From CADEED01 sp035701825 (lineage in GTDB: Bacteria > Pseudomonadota > Gammaproteobacteria > Steroidobacterales > Steroidobacteraceae), in contig DASSRK010000057.1 of the NCBI GenBank assembly GCA_035701825.1, positions 1 through 23,166 on the forward strand: a stretch of 23,166 bases of DNA, written 5' to 3'. Position 1 is the first letter of the stretch. Each line of letters starts with the position of its first letter. The notes beneath the pieces were generated by a model. It saw only the letters and a program-made list of their open reading frames with translations, made no database searches and was not told the origin of the DNA. Of this stretch, positions 1 to 7,514 are shown in pieces. A program made the translations under genes and the position numbers.

Positions 1-161
1 TCCTCGAACTCGCAGGCCTCGGCGATCTCGATGATGTCGTAGCCGCGGTAGTGCAGGTCGTTGCCGTCGCGGCCGACCGTGCTGAGGGCGGTGTTGCCGG
101 CGGTGACGCCGGACAGCGCCACGGATTTCTTCGGCCTGGGAGCTTGCTCGGGCGCGTTCAT
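1..161 (-). CDS. prpC: 2-methylcitrate synthase, N-terminal part (cut by window edge)
   Basis: Only the first 53 or so codons are inside the window; the gene runs off the left edge. The translation starts MNAPEQAPRPKKSVALSG and continues through GVTAGNTALSTVGRDGNDL and HYRGYDIIEIAE, which is the characteristic N-terminus of PrpC-type citrate synthases. The enzyme condenses propionyl-CoA with oxaloacetate to 2-methylcitrate in the cytoplasm, the first committed step of the methylcitrate cycle. The ATG at 159-161 overlaps the stop of prpB in an ATGA, so the two are translationally coupled. The distinction from ordinary citrate synthase (GltA) rests on this N-terminal sequence and on the prpB neighbour; the catalytic residues are outside the window. 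Confidence 0.93.
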   Translation of the reverse strand, partial: MNAPEQAPRPKKSVALSGVTAGNTALSTVGRDGNDLHYRGYDIIEIAEACEFE

Positions 162-1063
162 TCGGGCTTCTTTTCCGAGGCGAACAACGCGTCGAGCTTG
201 CGCTCGTAGGCATGGTAGTCGAGGTACTTGTACAGCTCGTCGCGGGTCTGCATCGCCGCGAGCACGTTCTTCTGCGTGCCATCGCGCCGGATGGCCTCGT
301 AGACCTTGAGCGCCGCGAGGTTCATGGCGCGGTACGCCGAGCAGCAATGCAGCACGATGTCCACGCCGGCGCCGCCCAGCTCGTCGCGCGTATATAAAGG
401 AGTCCTGCCGAACTCGGTGATGTTGGCCAGCACCGGCACGCGCACCGCCTCGCGCACCCTGCGGTACATCGCGAGGTCGGTGATGGCCTCGGGGAACACC
501 GCGTCGGCGCCGGCTTCGACGCAGGCCACGAGCCGCGCGATCATCTCGTCGAGACCGTGGCTGGCGAGCGCATCGCTGCGCGCCATGATGACGAAGCTCG
601 CGTCGTGGCGCGCATCCACCGCCGCCTTGATGCGATCCACCATCTCCTCGCGGCTCACCACTTCCTTGCCGGGCCGATGGCCGCAACGCTTGGCCTGCAC
701 CTGGTCCTCGATGTGCAGGCCCGCGGCGCCGCCCTTGATGAACGAACGCACCGTGCGCGCGATGTTGAAGGCGCCGCCCCACCCGGTGTCGGCGTCGACC
801 AGCAACGGCAGGCTGCTCGCCTCGGTGATGCGCCGGATGTCGATCAGCACGTCGTCCATGCTGCTGATGCCGAGGTCCGGCAGGCCGAGCGAGTTCGCGG
901 CCACGCCGCCGCCGGATAGATAGAGGGCGCGGAAGCCCGTGGCCTCGGCCATGCGCGCCGCGTAGGCGTTGATGGCGCCGACCACCTGCAGGGGTTTCTC
1001 CGCGGCCAGCGCGGCGCGGAATTTCGCGCCCGCGGTGAGCGGCGCGGGAGTCGAAGAAGTCAT
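158..1063 (-). CDS. prpB: methylisocitrate lyase
   Basis: A 301-residue protein of the isocitrate lyase / PEP mutase superfamily. It cleaves 2-methylisocitrate to pyruvate and succinate, the last step of propionyl-CoA oxidation by the methylcitrate cycle. The catalytic loop KRCGH lies at residues 125-129, and the family landmarks SGGGVAAN (about 50-57), LPLLVDADTGWG (about 85-96), GLHIEDQ and FPEAITDLAMYR are all present. Length matches the family. The gene sits 13 bp downstream of the acuI-like gene and overlaps prpC by four bases, so the three probably form one transcript. No prpR-type regulator is in view. One odd spot is a run of unusually AT-rich codons (ACT CCT TTA TAT) around 388-403 in an otherwise GC3-rich gene. 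Confidence 0.96.
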   Translation of the reverse strand: MTSSTPAPLTAGAKFRAALAAEKPLQVVGAINAYAARMAEATGFRALYLSGGGVAANSLGLPDLGISSMDDVLIDIRRITEASSLPLLVDADTGWGGAFNIARTVRSFIKGGAAGLHIEDQVQAKRCGHRPGKEVVSREEMVDRIKAAVDARHDASFVIMARSDALASHGLDEMIARLVACVEAGADAVFPEAITDLAMYRRVREAVRVPVLANITEFGRTPLYTRDELGGAGVDIVLHCCSAYRAMNLAALKVYEAIRRDGTQKNVLAAMQTRDELYKYLDYHAYERKLDALFASEKKPE

Positions 1064-1076
1064 GATGCCGCGCAGT

Positions 1077-2075
1077 TTACGGCGCTGCGCCGATCTTTAC
1101 GACCGTGCGGCCGACAACGTTGCCATCGATGTAGGCCTGGAACGCGTCCGGGATTTCCATGAGCGCCAATGTGCGGCTCACGATGCGCTCGAGGTGCCTT
1201 GGCTTCAGGTCCGTGGCGATGCGCTGCCAGACCTCGAGGCGCTCGGGGCGCGGCGTGGCCGAGGAATTGATGCCCAGCAGGTTCACGCCGCGCAGGATGA
1301 AAGGCATCACCGTGGTCTTGAGCTCCGCGCCACCGGCGAGGCCTACGCTCGCGATATTCCCCCAGAAATCCATGTGCCGCGTGAGCCCGGCGAGCATTTC
1401 GCCGCCGACGCTGTCGATGGCGCCGGCGAAACGCACCGCCTCGAGCGGACGCGACCCGAGCCCGAGCTCCTGGCGCGACACCACGCGCGCGGCACCCAGC
1501 GCCTTCAGGTATTCCACCGCGCCCGGCTTGCCCGAAACCGCGACGACCTCGTAGCCGCGCGCCGCCAGCATGTCGATCGCAATGCTGCCCACGCCGCCGC
1601 TGGCTCCCGTGACCACCACCGGTCCGCGCGCCGGCGCCTGGCCGTTGCGCTCCATGCGATGGATGGCGAGCGCGGCGGTGAAACCCGCGGTACCGAGCGC
1701 CATGGCATGGAAGGCGTCGAGCCCGGGCGGCATGGGGATCACCGAGTCCGCCTTGACCCTGGCCTGCTCGGCGTAGCCACCGTCGACGGTTTCGGACAGC
1801 CCGCAACCGGTCACCAGTACCGCGTCACCGCTGCGGAAGCGCGCATCCTCGGAACTGCGCACCACGCCCGCCAGGTCGATGCCGCCGACCAGCGGATACT
1901 TCCGCAGGATCTTGCCCGCGCCGGTGGCGGCGAGCGCGTCCTTGTAGTTGATGTCGGAGTAGTGGACGTCGATGACCACTTCGCCCGGCGAGAGTTGCTC
2001 CAGCCTGATGTCGTCGAAGCGCGGCCTGACCTTGCCGCCGACCTCGTGGATCCGGAATGCCTTGAAGGTCTGCAC
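1077..2075 (-). CDS. acuI: AcuI/YhdH-type NADPH-dependent acrylyl-CoA reductase
   Basis: A 332-residue medium-chain dehydrogenase/reductase of the YhdH/YhfP/AcuI family. The N-terminal GroES-like part carries HYSDINYKDALAATG (about 38-52), and the Rossmann part has the dinucleotide loop TGASGGVGSIA (about 156-166). No zinc-ligand set typical of alcohol dehydrogenases is visible. AcuI enzymes reduce acrylyl-CoA to propionyl-CoA with NADPH and so detoxify acrylate. The position directly ahead of prpB and prpC, 13 bp away, supports this substrate because the product is what the methylcitrate cycle consumes. A less specific quinone-oxidoreductase activity cannot be excluded from sequence alone. 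Transcription should start in the 145-bp gap shared with the divergent glutathione reductase gene. Confidence 0.85.
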   Translation of the reverse strand: MQTFKAFRIHEVGGKVRPRFDDIRLEQLSPGEVVIDVHYSDINYKDALAATGAGKILRKYPLVGGIDLAGVVRSSEDARFRSGDAVLVTGCGLSETVDGGYAEQARVKADSVIPMPPGLDAFHAMALGTAGFTAALAIHRMERNGQAPARGPVVVTGASGGVGSIAIDMLAARGYEVVAVSGKPGAVEYLKALGAARVVSRQELGLGSRPLEAVRFAGAIDSVGGEMLAGLTRHMDFWGNIASVGLAGGAELKTTVMPFILRGVNLLGINSSATPRPERLEVWQRIATDLKPRHLERIVSRTLALMEIPDAFQAYIDGNVVGRTVVKIGAAP

Positions 2076-2220
2076 GCGTACACCCGTGGGCGATGGGGTG
2101 GGGATCTTATTAGCAGAAAGGCGGCGCGGCGAGGAATCGGAGCGGTCGACTTGTTGCGCAGCAGCCGGCCCGGCGTACCCGAAGTCGAGCCTGCGGCCCC
2201 GGACCCGCTACCATCGTGCC
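2076..2220. promoter_or_regulatory. divergent intergenic region between acuI and gor
   Basis: This 145-bp gap must hold the promoters for the acuI-prpBC operon (leftward) and for gor (rightward). The only AT-rich patch is at 2106-2115 and reads TAATAAGAT on the minus strand, placed suitably for a -10 element of acuI, but I see no convincing -35 partner. No operator-like palindrome stands out. The start sites of both genes are well defined by protein homology; the promoters are inferred from geometry only. Confidence 0.35.
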
Positions 2221-3591
2221 ATGAAGCACGACTACGACCTGTTCGTCATCGGCGCCGGATCGGGCGGCGTGCGCGCCGCGCGCATCGCCTCGCAGGCCGG
2301 CGCGCGCGTCGCCATCGCCGAGGAATACCGCATCGGCGGCACCTGCGTGATCCGCGGCTGCGTGCCCAAGAAGCTCCTGGTGTACGGCGCGGAATTCTCG
2401 CAGCAGTTCCGCGACGCGCCCGCCTACGGCTGGACGGTGGGTGGCGCCACGTTCGACTGGGCCACGCTGCGCGACAACGTGCAGAAGGAAGTCACGCGGC
2501 TCTCGGGGATCTACACCTCGAACCTGCTGAAGGCCGGCGTCACCGCGTTCGAGGAGCGCGCCGAGCTGGTCGACGCGCACACCGTGAAGCTGCGCAAGTC
2601 GGGCAGCGAGCTCACCGCCGGGCGCATCCTCATCGCCACCGGCGGCGCGCCCCAACTACTCGAAGGCCTGCCCGGGCTCGAGCACGCCATCACCTCGAAC
2701 GAAGCCTTCCTGCTGCCGAAGCTCCCGAAGCGCATCCTGATCGTCGGCGGCGGCTACGTGGCGCTCGAGTTCGCCAATATCTTTCACGGCCTGGGCGTCG
2801 AGACCCGCGTCGTGCACCGCGGCGACCGCATGCTGCGCGGCTTCGACGACGACCTGCGCGCGCACATCCACATCGAGACCGAGCGCCTCGGCATCCGGCT
2901 CACGATGAAGACCACGCTGACCAGGATCGAGCGCAGCGGCGAATCGCTGCGCGTGACACTATCTACCGGCGAGCACGTCGACACCGACCAGGTGATGCTG
3001 GCCATCGGCCGCCATCCGAACACGCGCGGCCTCGGCCTCGAGCGCGCCGGCGTGCAGGTCGACCAGTACGGCGCCGTGGTGGTCGACGAGTACTCGCAGA
3101 GCAGCGTGCCGTCGGTGTACGCCATCGGTGACGTGACCAACCGCGTGAACCTCACGCCGGTCGCGATCCGCGACGGGCATGCGTTCGCCGACACCGTCTA
3201 CCGGAACCAGCCCACGCCCGTCGATCATCGCAGCGTGCCCAGCGCCGTGTTCAGCCGCCCGCCGATCGGCACCGTCGGGCTCGGCGAAGGCGACGCGCGC
3301 CACTCGCACGGCGAGGTCGACGTTTACCGCACCAACTTCCGTCCCATGCGCAACATGCTGTCCGGCAACCAGGAGCGCACGCTGATGAAGCTCGTGGTGG
3401 ATCGCGCCTCGGGTACGTTGCTGGGCGTGCACATCGCGGGTGAAGACGCGCCGGAAATGGCGCAACTCGCCGCAGTCGCGGTCAAGGCCGGGCTCACCAA
3501 GAAGCAGTGGGACAGCACCGTGGCGCTGCATCCGACCGCCGCTGAAGAGCTGGTGCTGATGCGCGAGCCCGTTCCGAGCGGCCCGAGATAG
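2221..3591 (+). CDS. gor: glutathione-disulfide reductase
   Basis: A 456-residue FAD- and NADPH-dependent disulfide oxidoreductase that regenerates reduced glutathione in the cytoplasm. The FAD-binding loop GAGSGGVRAAR is at residues 11-21, the redox-active disulfide in GGTCVIRGCVPKK (Cys42 and Cys47), and the second nucleotide site GGGYVALEFA in mid-protein. The following stretch VVHRGDRMLRGFD has the arginines typical of NADPH rather than NADH use. The C-terminal active-site signature HPTAAEE starts at His437. The frame stays open upstream, but ATG 2221 is chosen because family homology (MKHDYDLFVIGAG) begins exactly there. The GCVPKK form and YGAEF sequence favour glutathione reductase over lipoamide dehydrogenase. 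The downstream glycosylase gene begins 11 bp after the stop, suggesting one oxidative-stress transcript. Confidence 0.95.
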   Translation: MKHDYDLFVIGAGSGGVRAARIASQAGARVAIAEEYRIGGTCVIRGCVPKKLLVYGAEFSQQFRDAPAYGWTVGGATFDWATLRDNVQKEVTRLSGIYTSNLLKAGVTAFEERAELVDAHTVKLRKSGSELTAGRILIATGGAPQLLEGLPGLEHAITSNEAFLLPKLPKRILIVGGGYVALEFANIFHGLGVETRVVHRGDRMLRGFDDDLRAHIHIETERLGIRLTMKTTLTRIERSGESLRVTLSTGEHVDTDQVMLAIGRHPNTRGLGLERAGVQVDQYGAVVVDEYSQSSVPSVYAIGDVTNRVNLTPVAIRDGHAFADTVYRNQPTPVDHRSVPSAVFSRPPIGTVGLGEGDARHSHGEVDVYRTNFRPMRNMLSGNQERTLMKLVVDRASGTLLGVHIAGEDAPEMAQLAAVAVKAGLTKKQWDSTVALHPTAAEELVLMREPVPSGPR

Positions 3592-3602
3592 GCTGCCAGC
3601 GC

Positions 3603-4493
3603 TTGCCCGAGCTGCCGGACATCACGGTCTACATGGAAGCGCTCGAAGCGCGGCTGGCCGGCAGAAAGCTCGAGACGGCGAAAATCGCGCATCCCTTCCT
3701 GCTGCGCACCGTCGACCCGCCCCTCTCCTCGCTCTACGGCCGGAAGGTCGTCGCGTTGCGCCGTGTCGGCAAGCGCATCGCCATCGGCTTCGAAGGCGAC
3801 GCCTGGCTGGTGCTGCACCTGATGATCGCCGGCCGCCTGCACTGGTTCGCGGCCGGCAAGCGCGCCAGTCCTCGCGCGGCGCTGGCGGCGTTCACCTTCG
3901 AGAGCGGCACCCTCACCCTGACCGAGGCGGGCACGAAGCGCCGCGCGTCGCTGCACGTGTTCGGCAGCAGCGCCGCGCTGGCGGCGCACGATCCGGGCGG
4001 CCTCGAAGTGCTGGACGCGCCGTTCGAGGAATTTCGCGCGCGCCTCACGGCCGGCAATCACACGCTGAAGCGCGCGCTCACCGCGCCCCGCACGTTCAGC
4101 GGCATCGGCAACGCGTACTCCGACGAGATCCTGCACCGAGCGGGGCTCTCGCCGGTGGCGCTCACGCAGAAGCTCGACGAGCCGGCGCTGCGCCGGCTGT
4201 ACGACGCGATCCGCAGCGTGCTGCCCGAATGGACCGCGCGGCTGCGCGCCGCTGCACACGGTGAATTTCCGGAGAAGGTCACGGCGTTCCACCCCGACAT
4301 GGCGGTGCACGGCCGCTACGGGCTGCCCTGCCCGGTGTGTGGCACGGCGGTGCAGCGCATCCGTTACGCCGACAACGAGACCAACTACTGCCCGCGTTGC
4401 CAGACCGGCGGCAAACTACTCGCGGATCGCGCGCTGTCGCGGCTGCTCAAGAGCGATTGGCCGAAGACCGTGGACGAACTCGAGCGGATGTAG
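3603..4493 (+). CDS. Fpg/Nei-family DNA glycosylase (AP lyase)
   Basis: A 296-residue base-excision-repair glycosylase, probably acting on oxidised bases. The N-terminus PELPDITVY gives the catalytic proline (Pro2) and Glu3 of the family; a conserved lysine is in the GKR at residues 56-58; GIGNAYSDEIL is the helix-two-turn-helix region; and a complete C-terminal zinc finger is formed by Cys243, Cys246, Cys263 and Cys266 (CPVC and CPRC). The start is a TTG at 3603, fixed because the N-terminal proline must follow the initiator directly. Unlike canonical MutM, where the protein ends just after the finger, this one has about 30 further residues. Family membership is certain; whether its main substrate is 8-oxoguanine (MutM-like) or oxidised pyrimidines (Nei-like) is not clear, so no symbol is given. 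It is probably co-transcribed with gor. Confidence 0.9.
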   Translation: MPELPDITVYMEALEARLAGRKLETAKIAHPFLLRTVDPPLSSLYGRKVVALRRVGKRIAIGFEGDAWLVLHLMIAGRLHWFAAGKRASPRAALAAFTFESGTLTLTEAGTKRRASLHVFGSSAALAAHDPGGLEVLDAPFEEFRARLTAGNHTLKRALTAPRTFSGIGNAYSDEILHRAGLSPVALTQKLDEPALRRLYDAIRSVLPEWTARLRAAAHGEFPEKVTAFHPDMAVHGRYGLPCPVCGTAVQRIRYADNETNYCPRCQTGGKLLADRALSRLLKSDWPKTVDELERM

Positions 4494-4511
4494 GTCCCAC
4501 CCGCCCGTCGG

Positions 4512-5456
4512 TCACTGCAGGTAACGGTGCGCGCGCGCCTGGAGTTTTTCGGCGCGATCCAGTTCGTCGAAGGACTGGTAGACCATCTTGGGGTTCGCTT
4601 CCTGCAGACCTTGCGCGTACTGCTCGAGGAAGGCGCGCCACTCGCGCGCCGAGGCCAGCAGCGTGGCGCGCACATCCGCCAGCTCCTGGGTCGCGAACTC
4701 GCTGTCTTCCAGGATCCGGTACGAGACCATCCACCAGCGTGCTTCGAGCAGTCCGAGGCGCTCGGCGAACATCTCCCAGCCCATCGCGCCGGTTTCCAGC
4801 ATCTCGCGATTGACGCGGTACTCGGCCAGCAGCGCCGCGGCTTCCTTGTCGAACAGTTCCACCTGCCGGCTGGCGACCGCGTAACCCGCGCCGTAGCGCG
4901 CGAGCGGCCGGATGCCGTCGGACGGTGGCGCAACCGCGGGCGGCGCGAACTCGGTATCCACGAGGTTGGGCGCGGCAACGGGCACGGACACGGGCGTGAC
5001 GCGCCCTTTCAGCCACCACGCCGCCGCCACCGCTCCGGTCGCGAGCACCAGCAACAGCAGCAGCGCGCGCCGGTCGTAGCGCGTCCGCGGTGACTGCACC
5101 GCGCGCGTGCTGTGCTCCAGCTCGACGGTGCGCCGCGTCGGCAGCAGTTCGACGATCCTGCCGGCGGTGTCAGCGTCCTCGGCCCAGCAGGCCACGGTGG
5201 CGCGCGGGGAATCCGCATCGGCGAAGGTGAGCCGCAGCGCGTCGCCCTCGCGGTACACCTCTTCCAGGTTCGCGGCCGCGATGCGGCGTTCGAGCGGAAA
5301 CAGCCACAGCAGTCCGCGTTTCACCGCGAAGCGGATGCCTTCGCGATCGATGCGCAGCGTACCAGCGCCCTTCCAGCGAAAGGAATTCCCGGGCGCGGCC
5401 AGCAGCCCGGCGAGCCCGGCGGCGCGTTCGAAACGGATCACGAATGTGTGCGACAT
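4512..5456 (-). CDS. unknown single-pass membrane protein with an N-terminal beta-rich domain
   Basis: I do not recognise this 314-residue protein. ATG 5456 (MSHTFVIRFERAAG) is preferred over the longer open frame because it avoids overlap with the dehydrogenase gene upstream. Residues of about 20-107 alternate hydrophobic and polar residues in a pattern like a PH/GRAM-type beta domain (FRWKGAGTLRIDREGIRF onward). One transmembrane segment follows at about 129-150 (LLLLLVLATGAVAAAWWL), preceded by arginines, so the N-domain should be cytoplasmic. A proline- and alanine-rich linker leads to a mostly helical periplasmic domain (about 175-314), rich in Glu, Gln and Trp. It lies 52 bp downstream of the PQQ dehydrogenase and may be its read-through partner. 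No enzymatic motif is visible. Confidence 0.75.
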   Translation of the reverse strand: MSHTFVIRFERAAGLAGLLAAPGNSFRWKGAGTLRIDREGIRFAVKRGLLWLFPLERRIAAANLEEVYREGDALRLTFADADSPRATVACWAEDADTAGRIVELLPTRRTVELEHSTRAVQSPRTRYDRRALLLLLVLATGAVAAAWWLKGRVTPVSVPVAAPNLVDTEFAPPAVAPPSDGIRPLARYGAGYAVASRQVELFDKEAAALLAEYRVNREMLETGAMGWEMFAERLGLLEARWWMVSYRILEDSEFATQELADVRATLLASAREWRAFLEQYAQGLQEANPKMVYQSFDELDRAEKLQARAHRYLQ

Positions 5457-5499
5457 GCCCGGTGGCCCCCGCTGCGCGCTTTCCGTGTCGTCGACTATG

Positions 5500-5522
5500 T
5501 TCCCAGGTTTACTCCCTGGGAA
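5500..5522 (-). terminator. hairpin spanning the PQQ dehydrogenase stop codon
   Basis: A perfect 8-bp inverted repeat, TTCCCAGG and CCTGGGAA, encloses a 7-base loop that contains the TAA stop (5509-5511). On the minus-strand transcript there is no following U-run, so this is not a classical intrinsic terminator. It may be an attenuator or an mRNA-stabilising stem between the dehydrogenase and the downstream membrane-protein gene. Confidence 0.4.
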
Positions 5523-7452
5523 GCGCGAACGCCATGATCGAGTCCGCTTTTCCCCACGCCTTGCCATCGCCACCCGCCGAGATGACCACGTACTGGCGGC
5601 CGTCCGCTCCCAGGTACGTCATGGGCGTGGCCTTGCCTCCCGCGGGCAGCTTGTACTTCCAGAGTTCGCGACCCGTCTCGACATCAAACGCACGGAACCC
5701 CGCGTCCAGGGTGGCGCCGATGAACACCAAACCACCCGCCGTGGTGATCGGACCGCCGAGGTTGGCCATGCCGCTGCCTTCGGGCAGCTTCGGGATGCCG
5801 ATGCGGTCGAGTCCTTCGCCGGTGCCGAGCGGCACCTGCCAGACGGTCACGCCGGTATACAGGCTGATCCCGCTCAAGGTACCGAACGGCGGCGCGGTGC
5901 AGGGCGAGCGCCGGCTGGACAGCCAGGTCTCGCGCTGCATGATGTACGGCGTCCCCTGCATGTCGGTGAATTCCTTGCCGACGCGCTCGCCCGGCGTGAG
6001 CTTCTCCTTCATCGTGGCCCACTTCCCGCGCGGGATCAGCGTGACCACGGCCGCGAGGCGATTGTCGGGGACCACCAGGATGCCGTGCACCGGGTCGTAC
6101 GCGACGCCGCCCCAGTGCACGCCGCCGATGTTGGCAGGCAGCATGACGGTGCCGCGCTCGGAAGGCGGCGTGAACGGGCCGTCGTAGCGCAGCGTGGCGA
6201 AACGCGCGCGGCATTCGGCAAGATCCTCGGGCGTCGCGCCCCAGACGTCCTTCTCGGAGAAAGTGCGAAAGCCCACCGACAGCACGGACAGCGGCTGCGT
6301 CGGCGAAGTGACCTCGCCGGGCACGTCGCTCTTCGGCACCGGGACTTCGGTCACCGGGAACAGCGGTTTGCCGGTGGAGCGATCCAGCACGAACAGCTGC
6401 GCGGTCTTGGTGCCCTGGACCACCGCGTCGCGCCCGTCGGGCAGCGTGATCAGGGCCGGTGGCGCGGCATTGTCGTAGTCCCACAGGTCGTGGTGCACGG
6501 TCTGGAAATGCCACGCGAGCTTCCCGGTCGCGGCTTCGAGCGCCACCAGCGAATTCGCGTAGTGGTTGTCACCGAGCCGGGTGACGCCGTAGTAGTCGAC
6601 CGCGGGACTCGTGGTCGGCAGGAACACGAGACCGCGTTTGGGATCGGCGGCGATGATGGACCAGGTGTTGGCACCGCCGCTGCGAGTGCCGGCGGCGCCC
6701 TGCCAGCTGGCGAAGGCCGGATCTTTCGGATCCTGTGGCACCGGGTTCCAGGTCCAGCGCAGCGCGCCCGTGCGCGCATCGAAGGCGCGCACTTCGCCGC
6801 TCGCGCCGACCGTCGAGTTGTTGTCGGCGATGGCCGAGCCGACGACGATGAGGTCGTCGATGATGGCCGGGGGCGAGGTCTGTTCGTACTCGTCGCCGTA
6901 GGACTGCTTGTTGCGCAGCGTGGCCACCAGGTCCACCACGCCGTCGCGGCCGAACTTCCCGCAGAGGTGTCCATCGCGCGCGTCCAGCGCCACCAGGCGC
7001 GCATCGATGGTCGCGACGACGATGCGCTGCGCGCACTCGGTGTCGTCCTTCGCCTGTTCGTCGCGCCAGAAGGAGACGCCGCGCGTCACCCAGTCGCCGA
7101 AGCCGCGCTGGCGCGACACCGCGAGGTCGCGCGCCCAGCGCGGCTTGCCGGTGACCGGGTCGAGCGCCACGACCTTGCCGAGCGGCGTCGACACGTAGAG
7201 CGCGCCGTCGACCGCGAGCGGCGTGGTCTCGAGCGCGGTGGGATTGCCGGTCTGCTCGCCCGCCTCGCCGGTACGGAACTCCCAGGCCAGCGCCAGCTTC
7301 GCGACGTTGCCGCGGTTGATCTGGTCCAGCGGCGAATGGCGTTCGCCGCCCGGCGTGCGTCCGTAGTTAGGCCAGTCGCCGGCGGCGGGTTCCGCGGCCA
7401 GCGCGGCGGCGGTGAAGGACGCGACGGCGAACAGGCAGAGCAGCTTCTTCAT
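5509..7452 (-). CDS. soluble periplasmic PQQ-dependent dehydrogenase (glucose/quinate type)
   Basis: A 647-residue quinoprotein. Residues 1-20 are a Sec signal peptide (MKKLLCLFAVASFTAAALAA); the mature part begins with DWPNYGRTPGGERHSPLDQI, the usual opening of the eight-bladed PQQ propeller. Tryptophan-docking repeats such as GKPRWARDL, GKLAWHFQTVHHDLWDYDNA and GRELWKYKLPAGG are spread along it, with HWGGVAYDP and VVPDNR near the expected active-site region. The sequence resembles the membrane glucose dehydrogenase (Gcd) and quinate/shikimate dehydrogenase group, but it lacks their five-helix N-terminal membrane domain of roughly 150 residues and so should be free in the periplasm. The sugar, polyol or cyclic-acid substrate cannot be told from sequence. 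No PQQ-synthesis gene is in the window. There is no recognisable ribosome-binding site before ATG 7452. Confidence 0.88.
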   Translation of the reverse strand: MKKLLCLFAVASFTAAALAAEPAAGDWPNYGRTPGGERHSPLDQINRGNVAKLALAWEFRTGEAGEQTGNPTALETTPLAVDGALYVSTPLGKVVALDPVTGKPRWARDLAVSRQRGFGDWVTRGVSFWRDEQAKDDTECAQRIVVATIDARLVALDARDGHLCGKFGRDGVVDLVATLRNKQSYGDEYEQTSPPAIIDDLIVVGSAIADNNSTVGASGEVRAFDARTGALRWTWNPVPQDPKDPAFASWQGAAGTRSGGANTWSIIAADPKRGLVFLPTTSPAVDYYGVTRLGDNHYANSLVALEAATGKLAWHFQTVHHDLWDYDNAAPPALITLPDGRDAVVQGTKTAQLFVLDRSTGKPLFPVTEVPVPKSDVPGEVTSPTQPLSVLSVGFRTFSEKDVWGATPEDLAECRARFATLRYDGPFTPPSERGTVMLPANIGGVHWGGVAYDPVHGILVVPDNRLAAVVTLIPRGKWATMKEKLTPGERVGKEFTDMQGTPYIMQRETWLSSRRSPCTAPPFGTLSGISLYTGVTVWQVPLGTGEGLDRIGIPKLPEGSGMANLGGPITTAGGLVFIGATLDAGFRAFDVETGRELWKYKLPAGGKATPMTYLGADGRQYVVISAGGDGKAWGKADSIMAFALPRE

Positions 7453-7462
7453 GAGCGCAGAG

Positions 7463-7489
7463 ACTGTACCGGGCCCATCGGGGCGTCAA
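7463..7489 (-). promoter_or_regulatory. possible promoter of the PQQ dehydrogenase
   Basis: On the minus strand TTGACG (5 of 6 to the -35 consensus) is followed, after a short 15-base spacer, by TACAGT (4 of 6 to -10). The -10 ends only about 10 bases before the ATG, which would give a very short leader and would fit the missing ribosome-binding site. The spacer is below the usual length, so this is a weak call. Confidence 0.25.
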
Positions 7490-7514
7490 ACCATCTTTGG
7501 AGTACGATGCGCGC

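Noticed and set aside
391..403. TATATAAAGGAG on plus as a promoter plus ribosome-binding site
   Set aside because: It lies antisense inside prpB and no plausible gene follows on plus; kept only as a sequence-word observation.
969..3131. A plus-strand open frame of about 720 codons running across acuI into gor
   Set aside because: It crosses a divergent intergenic region and two recognised genes in other frames; the translation is Arg-rich without domains.
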